DNA from: Planctomycetota bacterium
Lineage (GTDB): Bacteria; Planctomycetota; Phycisphaerae; Phycisphaerales; SM1A02
DNA length: 48,616 nucleotides
Assembly (NCBI GenBank): GCA_022562915.1
Contig: JADFOJ010000016.1
Span: forward strand, 1 to 48,616
Reading direction: 5' to 3'
This document shows positions 1 through 6,477 of the stretch, piece after piece; position 1 is the stretch's first letter, and the number at the start of each line of letters is the position of its first letter. The notes under the pieces are model-generated. The model was not told the DNA's origin. It did no database searches and saw only the letters and a program-made list of their open reading frames with translations. The translations under genes and the position numbers were made by a program.

Positions 1-763
1 CGATCTCGGCAAGCGTCGAGCCGGCCACCATGTCGAGGTCCGCGTCACGCAGTGAGCCGACCCCGAGCCCCGCGGCGGCGTCGGCGCAGCGGCGGCGGCG
101 TTCGGCATAGGCGCCGTCGGCAAGATCGTGACGCACGGTCGTGTCCGCCAGGAGAATGGCGACCTGCTCGGCCGCCGGCAGCGGGATCGCCCGGACGTCG
201 AGGCTGCGGCAGTCGATGAGCAATGCGTGGCCGGGCCGGGCCATCGTCGCCGTGAGCATGTCCATGATCCCGCATGGAGTCCCGACGAACTCGTGCTCGG
301 CACGCCGGCACAGCTTCGCCAGCTCCACGGGGTCGAGGTCGGCCCCGACGAGTTCACTCAGAAGGGTCGCGAAGGCCACCTCGACGGCGGCGCTGCTGGC
401 GAGCCCCGCCCCGCGCGGGACGGTGCCGGCCACGGCAACGTCGAGGTTGGGCAGCGCGTGGGTGCGGGCAATCCCGGCGGCGACCCCCAGCAGGTAGTTG
501 GCGAACCGGTGCGGGCCGGGCGACAGGGGCGCCGAGAGATCGACCGTGACCGATTCGTCGAGATCGACGGCCCACAGTGTCGAGCGGTCTCCCGCCGCGC
601 GATCCGCGACCACCACGACATGCTGCTCGATCGCCATCGGCAGCACGTAGCCGTCGTTGTAGTCGGTGTGCTCGCCGATCAGGTTCACGCGCCCCGGCGC
701 CGCCGCGGCGAAGCGCGGCCGGCGACCGAATCGCCCGGCAAAGGCGTCGGCGACGCCGCTCAC
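1..763 (-). CDS. galK: Galactokinase (partial, C-terminus beyond window)
   Basis: Phosphorylates galactose at C1 with ATP, the first step of the Leloir pathway, in the cytoplasm. The minus-strand frame reads into a GHMP-kinase N-terminus containing GRVNLIGEHTDYNDGYVLPM, the galactokinase signature with its sugar-contacting Glu, His and Asp. It continues through the glycine/serine-rich ATP loop VPRGAGLASSAAVE and the FVGTPCGIMD segment. The GTG start at 763 overlaps the stop of the upstream methyltransferase gene (GTGA), which suggests translational coupling. About 254 codons are visible of a family that usually has 350-400, so the gene runs off the left edge. The HTDYN signature separates it from other GHMP kinases such as mevalonate kinase. 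Substrate specificity is inferred from this motif only. Confidence 0.9.
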   Translation of the reverse strand, partial: MSGVADAFAGRFGRRPRFAAAAPGRVNLIGEHTDYNDGYVLPMAIEQHVVVVADRAAGDRSTLWAVDLDESVTVDLSAPLSPGPHRFANYLLGVAAGIARTHALPNLDVAVAGTVPRGAGLASSAAVEVAFATLLSELVGADLDPVELAKLCRRAEHEFVGTPCGIMDMLTATMARPGHALLIDCRSLDVRAIPLPAAEQVAILLADTTVRHDLADGAYAERRRRCADAAAGLGVGSLRDADLDMVAGSTLAEI

Positions 764-1572
764 GTCCGCCGCCCCGTACTGAACCGATGCAGGCACACGG
801 CCGCGGCCACACCGACGTTCAGCGAGTCCACCCCCGGAGCCATGGGGATCCTGGCGACCCGGTCGCAGGCGGCCAGGGTCGCGGGCGAGACCCCGTCGAA
901 CTCCTGCCCGACGACCAGGCCCACACGCGCCGGCGGCGGCACCAGGTCGAGATCGACGGCCCCCTCGCCGGTCGCGGCGGCGATCAGCGTGATGCCGCGG
1001 GCGCTCATCCGGGCGAGATCCCCGGCCCAGTCGCGGCTTCGGGCGAAGGGCACGTCCAGGGCGTGGCCGATCGACACGCGAAGCGACTTGCGGTACAGCG
1101 GATCGTGGCAGGTCGGGCTCAGCAGGACCCCGTCGACGCCGAAGGCCGCGGCGTTGCGGAACAGCAACCCGATGTTGTCGATGTTCGTGATGCCTTCGCA
1201 CAGCAGCAGGGTCACCGGATCCCTGCCGAGAAGGTCATCGGCGAGTTCGGGCCGTTCGACCGCCGAGCGGTACCCCATCGCCAGCACACCGCGATGGATG
1301 TCGAACCCGGCGATCTTCTTCATGGATGCCGTATCCGTCACGTACACGGGAACCTCCGGCGGAGCCAGCGGCCCGACGCGGTCGAGCCATCCTTGAGCGA
1401 TGAGCACCGATCGGGTCACCCCCGGCCGGCGGAGCATGCGCCGGACGACCAGCAACTGCTCGCCCACGAAGAGCCCCTCGGCCGGGCCGCGCCGACGCAG
1501 GTTCCGGTCGCGGATCTCGCGGTAGTCGTCGAGCCGCGGATCGTCGATGGTGTCGATCTCGATGACGGGCAT
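760..1572 (-). CDS. SpoU/TrmH-family RNA 2'-O-methyltransferase
   Basis: Probable SAM-dependent ribose 2'-O-methyltransferase acting on rRNA or tRNA. The 270-residue protein has a short N-terminal substrate-binding region. It then shows the three SpoU motifs in order: ITNIDNIGLLFRNAAAFG (motif 1, catalytic Asn/Arg region), LVVGQEFDGVS (motif 2, with GQE where many members have GNE) and IPMAPGVDSLNVGVAAA (motif 3, the trefoil-knot SAM site). The ATG at 1572 gives the usual family length. Its last bases overlap the galK start, so the two genes probably share a transcript, although no functional link between them is obvious. The exact target nucleotide cannot be read from the sequence. Confidence 0.9.
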   Translation of the reverse strand: MPVIEIDTIDDPRLDDYREIRDRNLRRRGPAEGLFVGEQLLVVRRMLRRPGVTRSVLIAQGWLDRVGPLAPPEVPVYVTDTASMKKIAGFDIHRGVLAMGYRSAVERPELADDLLGRDPVTLLLCEGITNIDNIGLLFRNAAAFGVDGVLLSPTCHDPLYRKSLRVSIGHALDVPFARSRDWAGDLARMSARGITLIAAATGEGAVDLDLVPPPARVGLVVGQEFDGVSPATLAACDRVARIPMAPGVDSLNVGVAAAVCLHRFSTGRRT

Positions 1573-1637
1573 GGGTATCCGCTTGACGATATCATTCCGC
1601 CCGCCGGCCGATGGGGTCGGCAGGTCCGCAGGGTTGG

Positions 1638-2828
1638 ATGTCCGACACCACCGCTCACTCGCTGACGGGTCCCGACGGCAAGCGCACGATGCCGGGATGG
1701 CTGCGCGGCATCTACGCCGGCCTCTTCCTGTACCTGTTCCTGTGCTCCATCAACGTGATGGGCGGCGGCCTGAAGATGCTGGCCAATGACCCATCGAGCA
1801 AGGTGTGGATCGATCGGGTCTTCGACTTCGCGGACAACCCGTTCGTTGCCCTGATGGCAGCCGTGCTGGTGACCGCCATTGTCCAGAGCTCCTCGTTCAC
1901 CACGAGCATGATCATCACGATGGCGGCGGCCGGGACGCTGCACGTGGATGCGGCCATCTTCGCGGTCATGGGCGCCAACATCGGCACCTCCGTCACCGGG
2001 ATCCTGGTGTCGCTGGCGAACATCCGCATCCGGCGTCAGTTCCGGCGGGCGTTCACCGCGGCGATGGTGCACGACATCTTCAACCTCTTGAGCGTGGGGG
2101 TTCTCTTTCCGATCGAGTGGCTCTTCCACCCGCTCGCCCGCATGGCCGGCGCGATCGCCGGCGGCATTGGAATACAGTCCGCCGGGAAACCCAACAGCCC
2201 CATCAAGGCCATCACCAGGCCGGTGGTTGATCTCATCGATGCCGGGGTGAACCTCGTGTTCTCGAACCCCGCGACCATCGGGCTGGCCGTCGCGATCGTG
2301 GGGCTCGTGATGCTGTTCCTTTCCCTCGTGATGCTGATGGTCAACCTCCGGGGCGCGCTGATGAGCCGGCTGGAGGCGCTGTTCCGATCGGTGTTCTTCC
2401 GCAACGATCTCATCGCGGGAGTCGTCGGAACCCTCACGACGGTGCTCGTGCAATCCAGCTCCATCACGACGAGCCTGATCGTGCCGCTGGCCGGCGCCGG
2501 CGCCGTCACGCTGCGTCGCGTGTTCTCGTTCATGCTGGGGGCCAACATCGGTACGACCGTCACGGGTGTCCTCGCTGCCGCCGCGGTCGCCGATCGACAG
2601 GACATCGCGGTGACCATTGCCGCCTCTCACGTGCTGTTCAACGTCTGCGGGATCCTGATCTGGTACCCGCTGAAAGTGGTGCCCTTGACCCTGGCGACCT
2701 GGTACGGCCGGCTCGCGGCGAGGTCGAAGCGATACGCCATACTGTTCCTGGTGATGGTGTTCTTCGTGATTCCCGGTCTCGGACTGCTGATCACCGAACT
2801 CTTGAGGTTGGCGCTGCCGGCGCCGTAA
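1638..2828 (+). CDS. Na+/phosphate symporter (Na/Pi cotransporter family)
   Basis: Integral membrane protein of about 396 residues that probably imports phosphate with sodium. It contains the two inverted family repeats, each with a QSSS signature: QSSSFTTSMIITMAAAG followed by GANIGTSVTG, and later QSSSITTSLIVPLAGAG followed by GANIGTTVTG. About eight or more hydrophobic segments are visible. The ATG at 1638 is chosen because AGGG lies just before it; an in-frame ATG at 1611 would add nine residues. The next gene, ten bases downstream, encodes a PhoU-domain protein. Many bacterial Na/Pi symporters carry PhoU as a C-terminal domain or as a partner, so the pair is likely one functional unit. 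Phosphate is assumed from the family. Confidence 0.9.
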   Translation: MSDTTAHSLTGPDGKRTMPGWLRGIYAGLFLYLFLCSINVMGGGLKMLANDPSSKVWIDRVFDFADNPFVALMAAVLVTAIVQSSSFTTSMIITMAAAGTLHVDAAIFAVMGANIGTSVTGILVSLANIRIRRQFRRAFTAAMVHDIFNLLSVGVLFPIEWLFHPLARMAGAIAGGIGIQSAGKPNSPIKAITRPVVDLIDAGVNLVFSNPATIGLAVAIVGLVMLFLSLVMLMVNLRGALMSRLEALFRSVFFRNDLIAGVVGTLTTVLVQSSSITTSLIVPLAGAGAVTLRRVFSFMLGANIGTTVTGVLAAAAVADRQDIAVTIAASHVLFNVCGILIWYPLKVVPLTLATWYGRLAARSKRYAILFLVMVFFVIPGLGLLITELLRLALPAP

Positions 2829-2837
2829 GGACGAACG

Positions 2838-3503
2838 ATGATGTTCAAGCAGCTTTTCTCTGCATTCAAGTCCGGGGAGGTGCTCGATCGGGCGTTCTCG
2901 CAGCTCGACGAGATGCTCGACCACGCCCAGTGGATGTTCATCCGGGCCAACGAGGTGCTGCACCGCAAGACCGCCGCCGAGGAGGTCAAGGAGTCGCTGT
3001 ACTCCCGCGACAAGTCGATCAACGAACTGCTGCGATCGATCCGCCGGAAGATCGTGCGGCACCTCACCGTCAACCCCGGCTCGGAGGTGGCGGCGAGCCT
3101 GGTTCTCATGAGCGTGGCCAAGGACGCCGAGCGGATCGGCGACTACTGCAAGAATGTCTTCGAGGTCGGGCAGTGCTACAAGGATGACTATCACGTCTCC
3201 CGCTATCACGATCCACTCGAGGACGCGTGCACGCGGGTGGTGGGGCTCTTCGACACGGTGCGCCGGGGTTTCCGGGAGTCCGACACCGGGCTGGCCAAGG
3301 CCGCGCTGAAGACCGCCGACAAGATCGGTGACGACTGCGACCGCGTGATCGAGCAGTTGCTGGGTGACGAGCAGAGCATCAGCACGCACGAGGCCGTCGC
3401 GTACTCGCTGCTCGCGCGACATTACAAGCGGGTCTCGTCGCACCTGGCCAACGTCGCGACCGCAGTGCTGGGGAAGGTCGACGAGCTTGACTTTCGGCCG
3501 TGA
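2838..3503 (+). CDS. PhoU-domain protein, partner of the Na/Pi symporter
   Basis: 221-residue, almost entirely helical cytoplasmic protein of the PhoU type, likely to control the symporter encoded ten bases upstream. Two PhoU-like three-helix repeats are visible. The first includes SLVLMSVAKDAERIGDYCKN, and its DAERIGDYCKN string matches the E/DxxxD metal-site motif of PhoU proteins. The second repeat is weaker (DKIGDDCDRVIEQLLG). The C-terminal half also has YSLLARHYKRVSSHLANVAT, which resembles the second metal cluster. The gene ends with TGA at 3501-3503, and an inverted-repeat element begins at the very next base. Whether it also acts on a Pho two-component system cannot be judged, because no phoR/phoB is in the window. 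Confidence 0.85.
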   Translation: MMFKQLFSAFKSGEVLDRAFSQLDEMLDHAQWMFIRANEVLHRKTAAEEVKESLYSRDKSINELLRSIRRKIVRHLTVNPGSEVAASLVLMSVAKDAERIGDYCKNVFEVGQCYKDDYHVSRYHDPLEDACTRVVGLFDTVRRGFRESDTGLAKAALKTADKIGDDCDRVIEQLLGDEQSISTHEAVAYSLLARHYKRVSSHLANVATAVLGKVDELDFRP

Positions 3504-3607
3504 CGGGTGGCACGGTTGACGGAGCGAAGCGACGTCGCCCGTGGAGCGACGTCCGGCGTGGAGTGACGTTCGAAGACACGGGCGAGCAAGCTCGACCGTG
3601 CCACCCG
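3504..3607. repeat. REP-like inverted-repeat element after phoU-like gene
   Basis: The ends are a perfect 13-bp inverted repeat: CGGGTGGCACGGT at 3504-3516 and ACCGTGCCACCCG at 3595-3607. Inside lie three imperfect tandem units of the form GTGGAGCGACGTC (around 3521-3573) and an inner inverted pair GCCCGTG/CACGGGC. The element starts on the first base after the upstream stop codon. It may work as a long-stem terminator between the phosphate genes and mgtE, or be a small non-autonomous repeat. I recall similar GGGTGGCACGGT repeats from planctomycete and deltaproteobacterial genomes, but this was not searched. Confidence 0.7.
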
Positions 3608-3633
3608 GCGCCGCGCGAGGTACACTCCGGGCG

Positions 3634-5070
3634 ATGTCCGACGGCACTCCCCAGAACGTGGACGACCACGGCGACACCTCGCACATCGAGGACGCCGGTG
3701 AGGCATCGCTGCACGACGAGCGCGTCGCGGAGCTGATCGAGCACACGATCGACCTCCCGGTTCTCGCCGAGGCCGTCGAGCAGCAGCAGGCGGCGGACGC
3801 CGCCGACACGCTCGAAGCGCTCGCCGAGGACGAAGCGGCGGACGTCCTGGAGCGGATGGACGACCACGCCGCGGCCGAGGCCCTCGCCGAGATGCAGACG
3901 CCCCTGGCCGTGGGGGTCGTGCAGGACCTCATCGAGGAGGATCTCGGCTACGCGGCACGGCTCATGGCCGCCATGGCGCCGGACGACGCGGTGGACCTGC
4001 TCCAGGAGATGGCGGAGTCGTTCCGGGAACACCTGCTCGCCGCGATGCCGCTGGCCGCGGCGGCGGCGCTGCGAGACCTGATCGGGTACGACCGCGAGTC
4101 GGCCGGCGGCCTGATGACCACCGATTACCTCGCGCTGCGCAGCGACATGACCGTCGCCGAGGCCGTTGACACCATCCGGGCCCGGTCGATCCCCGAGGGG
4201 CTCCAGCACCTGGTGGTGATCTCCGACGATGGCCGCGTCGAGGGCGTGATCGGCGTGCGCGACCTGCTGCTGGGCGGCCCCGGCCAGCGAATCGGCGAGC
4301 TCATGCAGGAGACGGTCAAGGCCGTTCGCACCGGTGTCGACCGGGAGGCCGTCGCCCGCACCTTCGCTCGATACGACTACGCCATGCTGCCGGTGGTCGA
4401 TCTCGACGACCGGCTGCTCGGCATCGTGACCGTCGATGACGTCATCGACATTATCCGGGACGAGCAGACCGAGGACGTGCAGAAGATCGTCGGCGCGGGT
4501 GCCGTGGAAGCGGTCTATTCCCATGTCGGTGAGAAGTTCCGCGGCCGGTTCCCGTGGCTCGCGGCGAGCCTCGTGTTCACGGGGTTCGCGGCGACGGCGA
4601 TTATCCTGTTCGGCCGGCTCATTGCCGAGCGCCCGATCCTGGCCTTTCTCATGCCGGTCATTGCGGCCGTAGTGGGCAACGCCGGCCACCAGGCACTGGC
4701 GGTGACGCTGCGCGGGATCGTCCTGGGCGAGATCCGTCGCGAGCGGGTGGGGCCGCTGTTCGTCCGGGAAGGAATAGTGGGGCTTCTCAACGGGGCGGCG
4801 CTGGGGGTCGTGACGTTTGCCATTCTCAACCTGCCGGTCGTGCCGGGGGCGTCGTGGCAGATCGGCCTCGTGGCGGGCGTCTCGATCATGTTCGCGATGG
4901 TCGTGGGAACGCTGACGGGGGCGGGCGTGCCGCTGGTCATGCGCAGCCTGGGCTTCGATCCGGCGCAGTCGTCGGCGATCTTCCTGATCATGATCACCGA
5001 TGCGCTCTCGTTCACGACGCTGTTGAGCCTGTCGTGGCTGCTGCTGGGGACGATACCGATGGCGGGCTGA
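3634..5070 (+). CDS. mgtE: Magnesium transporter MgtE
   Basis: 478-residue Mg2+ channel/transporter of the cytoplasmic membrane. Domain order is typical: an N-terminal acidic helical superhelix of roughly 130 residues rich in DAADxLE repeats, then two CBS domains (around YLALRSDMTVAEAVDTIR and VKAVRTGVDREAVARTFARY, ending ILGIVTVDDVIDII-like). A linker helix follows, then five transmembrane segments including the conserved PVIAAVVGNAGHQALAV pore region. Family members have GNxGxQ; here the residue after the second Gly is His, then Gln. The ATG at 3634 is preferred because the in-frame sequence upstream falls in the repeat element. No M-box riboswitch fold was recognised upstream. The gene lies 27 bases before the hpt start. 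Confidence 0.93.
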   Translation: MSDGTPQNVDDHGDTSHIEDAGEASLHDERVAELIEHTIDLPVLAEAVEQQQAADAADTLEALAEDEAADVLERMDDHAAAEALAEMQTPLAVGVVQDLIEEDLGYAARLMAAMAPDDAVDLLQEMAESFREHLLAAMPLAAAAALRDLIGYDRESAGGLMTTDYLALRSDMTVAEAVDTIRARSIPEGLQHLVVISDDGRVEGVIGVRDLLLGGPGQRIGELMQETVKAVRTGVDREAVARTFARYDYAMLPVVDLDDRLLGIVTVDDVIDIIRDEQTEDVQKIVGAGAVEAVYSHVGEKFRGRFPWLAASLVFTGFAATAIILFGRLIAERPILAFLMPVIAAVVGNAGHQALAVTLRGIVLGEIRRERVGPLFVREGIVGLLNGAALGVVTFAILNLPVVPGASWQIGLVAGVSIMFAMVVGTLTGAGVPLVMRSLGFDPAQSSAIFLIMITDALSFTTLLSLSWLLLGTIPMAG

Positions 5071-5096
5071 GAAAGGTCGGGTAGACTACCGGTGCC

Positions 5097-5666
5097 TTGA
5101 GAGCGCTATTGGGTCAACAGGTGCAGGCCGATCTGGACAAGATCCTCATCGATCGCGAGCGTATCGCCGCCCGCGTTGCGGAACTTGCGTCCCGGATAAG
5201 TCGGGACCTCGACGAGCTTCCGGCCGAAGGCGAGATCGTCCTGGTCTCGATTCTCACCGGCAGCATCATCTTCGTGGCGGACCTCATCCGGCAGCTTCCG
5301 CAGAAGCTCCGCATCGAGATGGTGAACGTCAACAGCTTCCCGGACAAGGCCACGCGCAGCCAGGGTGCCAGCCTCATCGGCCCTCCGGCGATCGACGTCG
5401 CGGGCAAGCACGTGCTGATCGTGGACGACATCCTCGACTCCGGCGGGACGCTCACGCTCATCAGGAAGGAGCTCCATGAGCGAAACGCCAGGTCGGTGCG
5501 TGCGTGCGTGCTTCTTCGCAAGCAGCGGCCGTCGGCGATGGAGACGCCGTGCGAGTACGTCGGCTTCGATATCCCCGACGTCTTCGTCGTCGGGTACGGG
5601 CTTGACTACAACAACTACTACAGGAACCTGCCGGACATCGGTACGCTTCGCCCGGAGGCGATGTGA
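5097..5666 (+). CDS. hpt: Hypoxanthine phosphoribosyltransferase
   Basis: Purine salvage enzyme that makes IMP or GMP from hypoxanthine or guanine and PRPP in the cytoplasm. The 189-residue product has the PRPP-binding motif HVLIVDDILDSGGTL and the flexible-loop region around VNVNSFPDKATRSQG. It ends in the C-terminal hood VGFDIPDVFVVGYGLDYNNYYRNLP, which is typical of bacterial HGPRTs. The start is uncertain: TTG at 5097 gives the longer form, and an in-frame GTG at 5121 gives a protein eight residues shorter; neither has a strong ribosome-binding site. The stop overlaps the GTG start of the next gene. In many bacteria hpt lies near tilS and ftsH, but not here. Confidence 0.93.
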   Translation: MRALLGQQVQADLDKILIDRERIAARVAELASRISRDLDELPAEGEIVLVSILTGSIIFVADLIRQLPQKLRIEMVNVNSFPDKATRSQGASLIGPPAIDVAGKHVLIVDDILDSGGTLTLIRKELHERNARSVRACVLLRKQRPSAMETPCEYVGFDIPDVFVVGYGLDYNNYYRNLPDIGTLRPEAM

Positions 5667-6262
5667 CCCGCCCGATTGCGAGGTGGGCCGCCGCGACTCC
5701 GGGGGCGGGGGCGGGGGCGACCGGCGCGCCGGAACTCGCGGTCGGTCAACTCCACTCGGCCCTGCCGGCAGGGTTGCTCGCCGACGACGAGATCGTGATC
5801 CTTTTGCTGCGGCCGAGCCTGCTGTTCGTGGGGCTCTCGTCGCTGGCGAGCCTCACGATCATCGCCGTGGTGACGCTGTCGCTGGCGCTGCTGGCGATCC
5901 GGCTCACCTGGCTGCCGTGGTCCGAGCTGGCGGCGTATGCGATGGGTGCGGCCGTGGCGGCGGCACGGTTGCTGTGGCAGTGCCTGGAGTGGTGGGGGTT
6001 TGTCTACGTGCTCACCGACCGGCGCATCGTTCGCCGGGCGGGCGTGCTGCAGGTGTCGATCTTCGAGGCGCCGCTGCGCAACATCCAGCACACCAGCATT
6101 TTCCAGCCGTTCCGCGAGCGCGTGTTCGGCCTCGGCTCGATAGGCTTCGCGACGGCCGGCAGCGACGTCTTTGATGCGTTCTGGGTGATGATCCGCCGGC
6201 CACTTGCCGTGCACAAGGTCGTCGTGGAGACGATGCGGCGGTACGGGGGGCGGGGGAACTAA
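5663..6262 (+). CDS. PH-domain (DUF304/YdbT-like) membrane protein
   Basis: 199-residue membrane protein. Two closely spaced hydrophobic segments (about residues 48-75 and 78-95) are followed by a bacterial pleckstrin-homology-like domain. That domain contains the family signature YVLTDRRIVRRAGVLQVSIFEAPLRNIQ and then GSIGFATAGS. The role of these proteins is poorly known; they are usually tied to the cell envelope. The start is GTG at 5663, inside the hpt stop codon, so the two are probably translationally coupled. The TAA stop at 6260-6262 is itself the first three bases of a repeat element also found after groEL2. A Gly/Ala-rich N-terminus of about 20 residues is probably disordered. Confidence 0.8.
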   Translation: MTRPIARWAAATPGAGAGATGAPELAVGQLHSALPAGLLADDEIVILLLRPSLLFVGLSSLASLTIIAVVTLSLALLAIRLTWLPWSELAAYAMGAAVAAARLLWQCLEWWGFVYVLTDRRIVRRAGVLQVSIFEAPLRNIQHTSIFQPFRERVFGLGSIGFATAGSDVFDAFWVMIRRPLAVHKVVVETMRRYGGRGN

Positions 6263-6373
6263 ATGACCGTGCACGAATGTGCATGGTCATTTGGAGCAGG
6301 GGAGCAGGCTTCTCGCCCCCCTGCGGTCTACTGCTCTACTGCTCTGACCGCGCATCATCGCGCACAGTCATAT
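6260..6373. repeat. Three-hairpin structured repeat, copy 1
   Basis: First copy of an element that recurs at 17104-17223. It starts on the TAA stop of the PH-domain gene and holds three stem-loops. Stem 1 is AAATGACCGTGCAC, loop GAAT, then a complementary arm with one G:U-type change. Stem 2 pairs GCAGGGG with CCCCCTGC. Stem 3 pairs TGAC/GTCA and GCGC/GCGC. Between stems 2 and 3 lie two units of a 9-nt repeat (TCTACTGCT). Stems 2 and 3 differ in sequence from copy 2 but still pair. Confidence 0.8.
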
Positions 6374-6453
6374 AGACCGGCAAAAAGTGGAACCGGGCGA
6401 GCGTTCCGTCGAGGCTTCTTACAAAGCGTCACTACGGTCTGTAGGAAACACCC

Positions 6454-6470
6454 GATGGCGAAGGGCCATC
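6454..6470 (-). terminator. Possible terminator of the HNH-RuvB gene
   Basis: GATGGC and GCCATC pair across a five-base loop, eight bases past the stop of the minus-strand gene. On that strand it is followed by GGGTGTTTCC, a poor U-tract. Support is weak. Confidence 0.3.
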
Positions 6471-6477
6471 CGCGGGG

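Noticed and set aside
3504-3633. Possible M-box riboswitch before mgtE
   Set aside because: The leader is filled by the inverted-repeat element and I see no M-box conserved loops.
1416-3932. A very long open frame on the minus strand (about 840 codons) opposite the symporter and PhoU genes
   Set aside because: It is rich in Arg, His, Asp and Gly with no family motif and is antisense to genes with clear motifs. Such frames are common in high-GC DNA.
6374-6477. Small plus-strand gene between the repeat element and the HNH-RuvB gene
   Set aside because: No ribosome site, Arg/Ser-rich translation typical of random high-GC frames, and it continues antisense to the HNH-RuvB gene.
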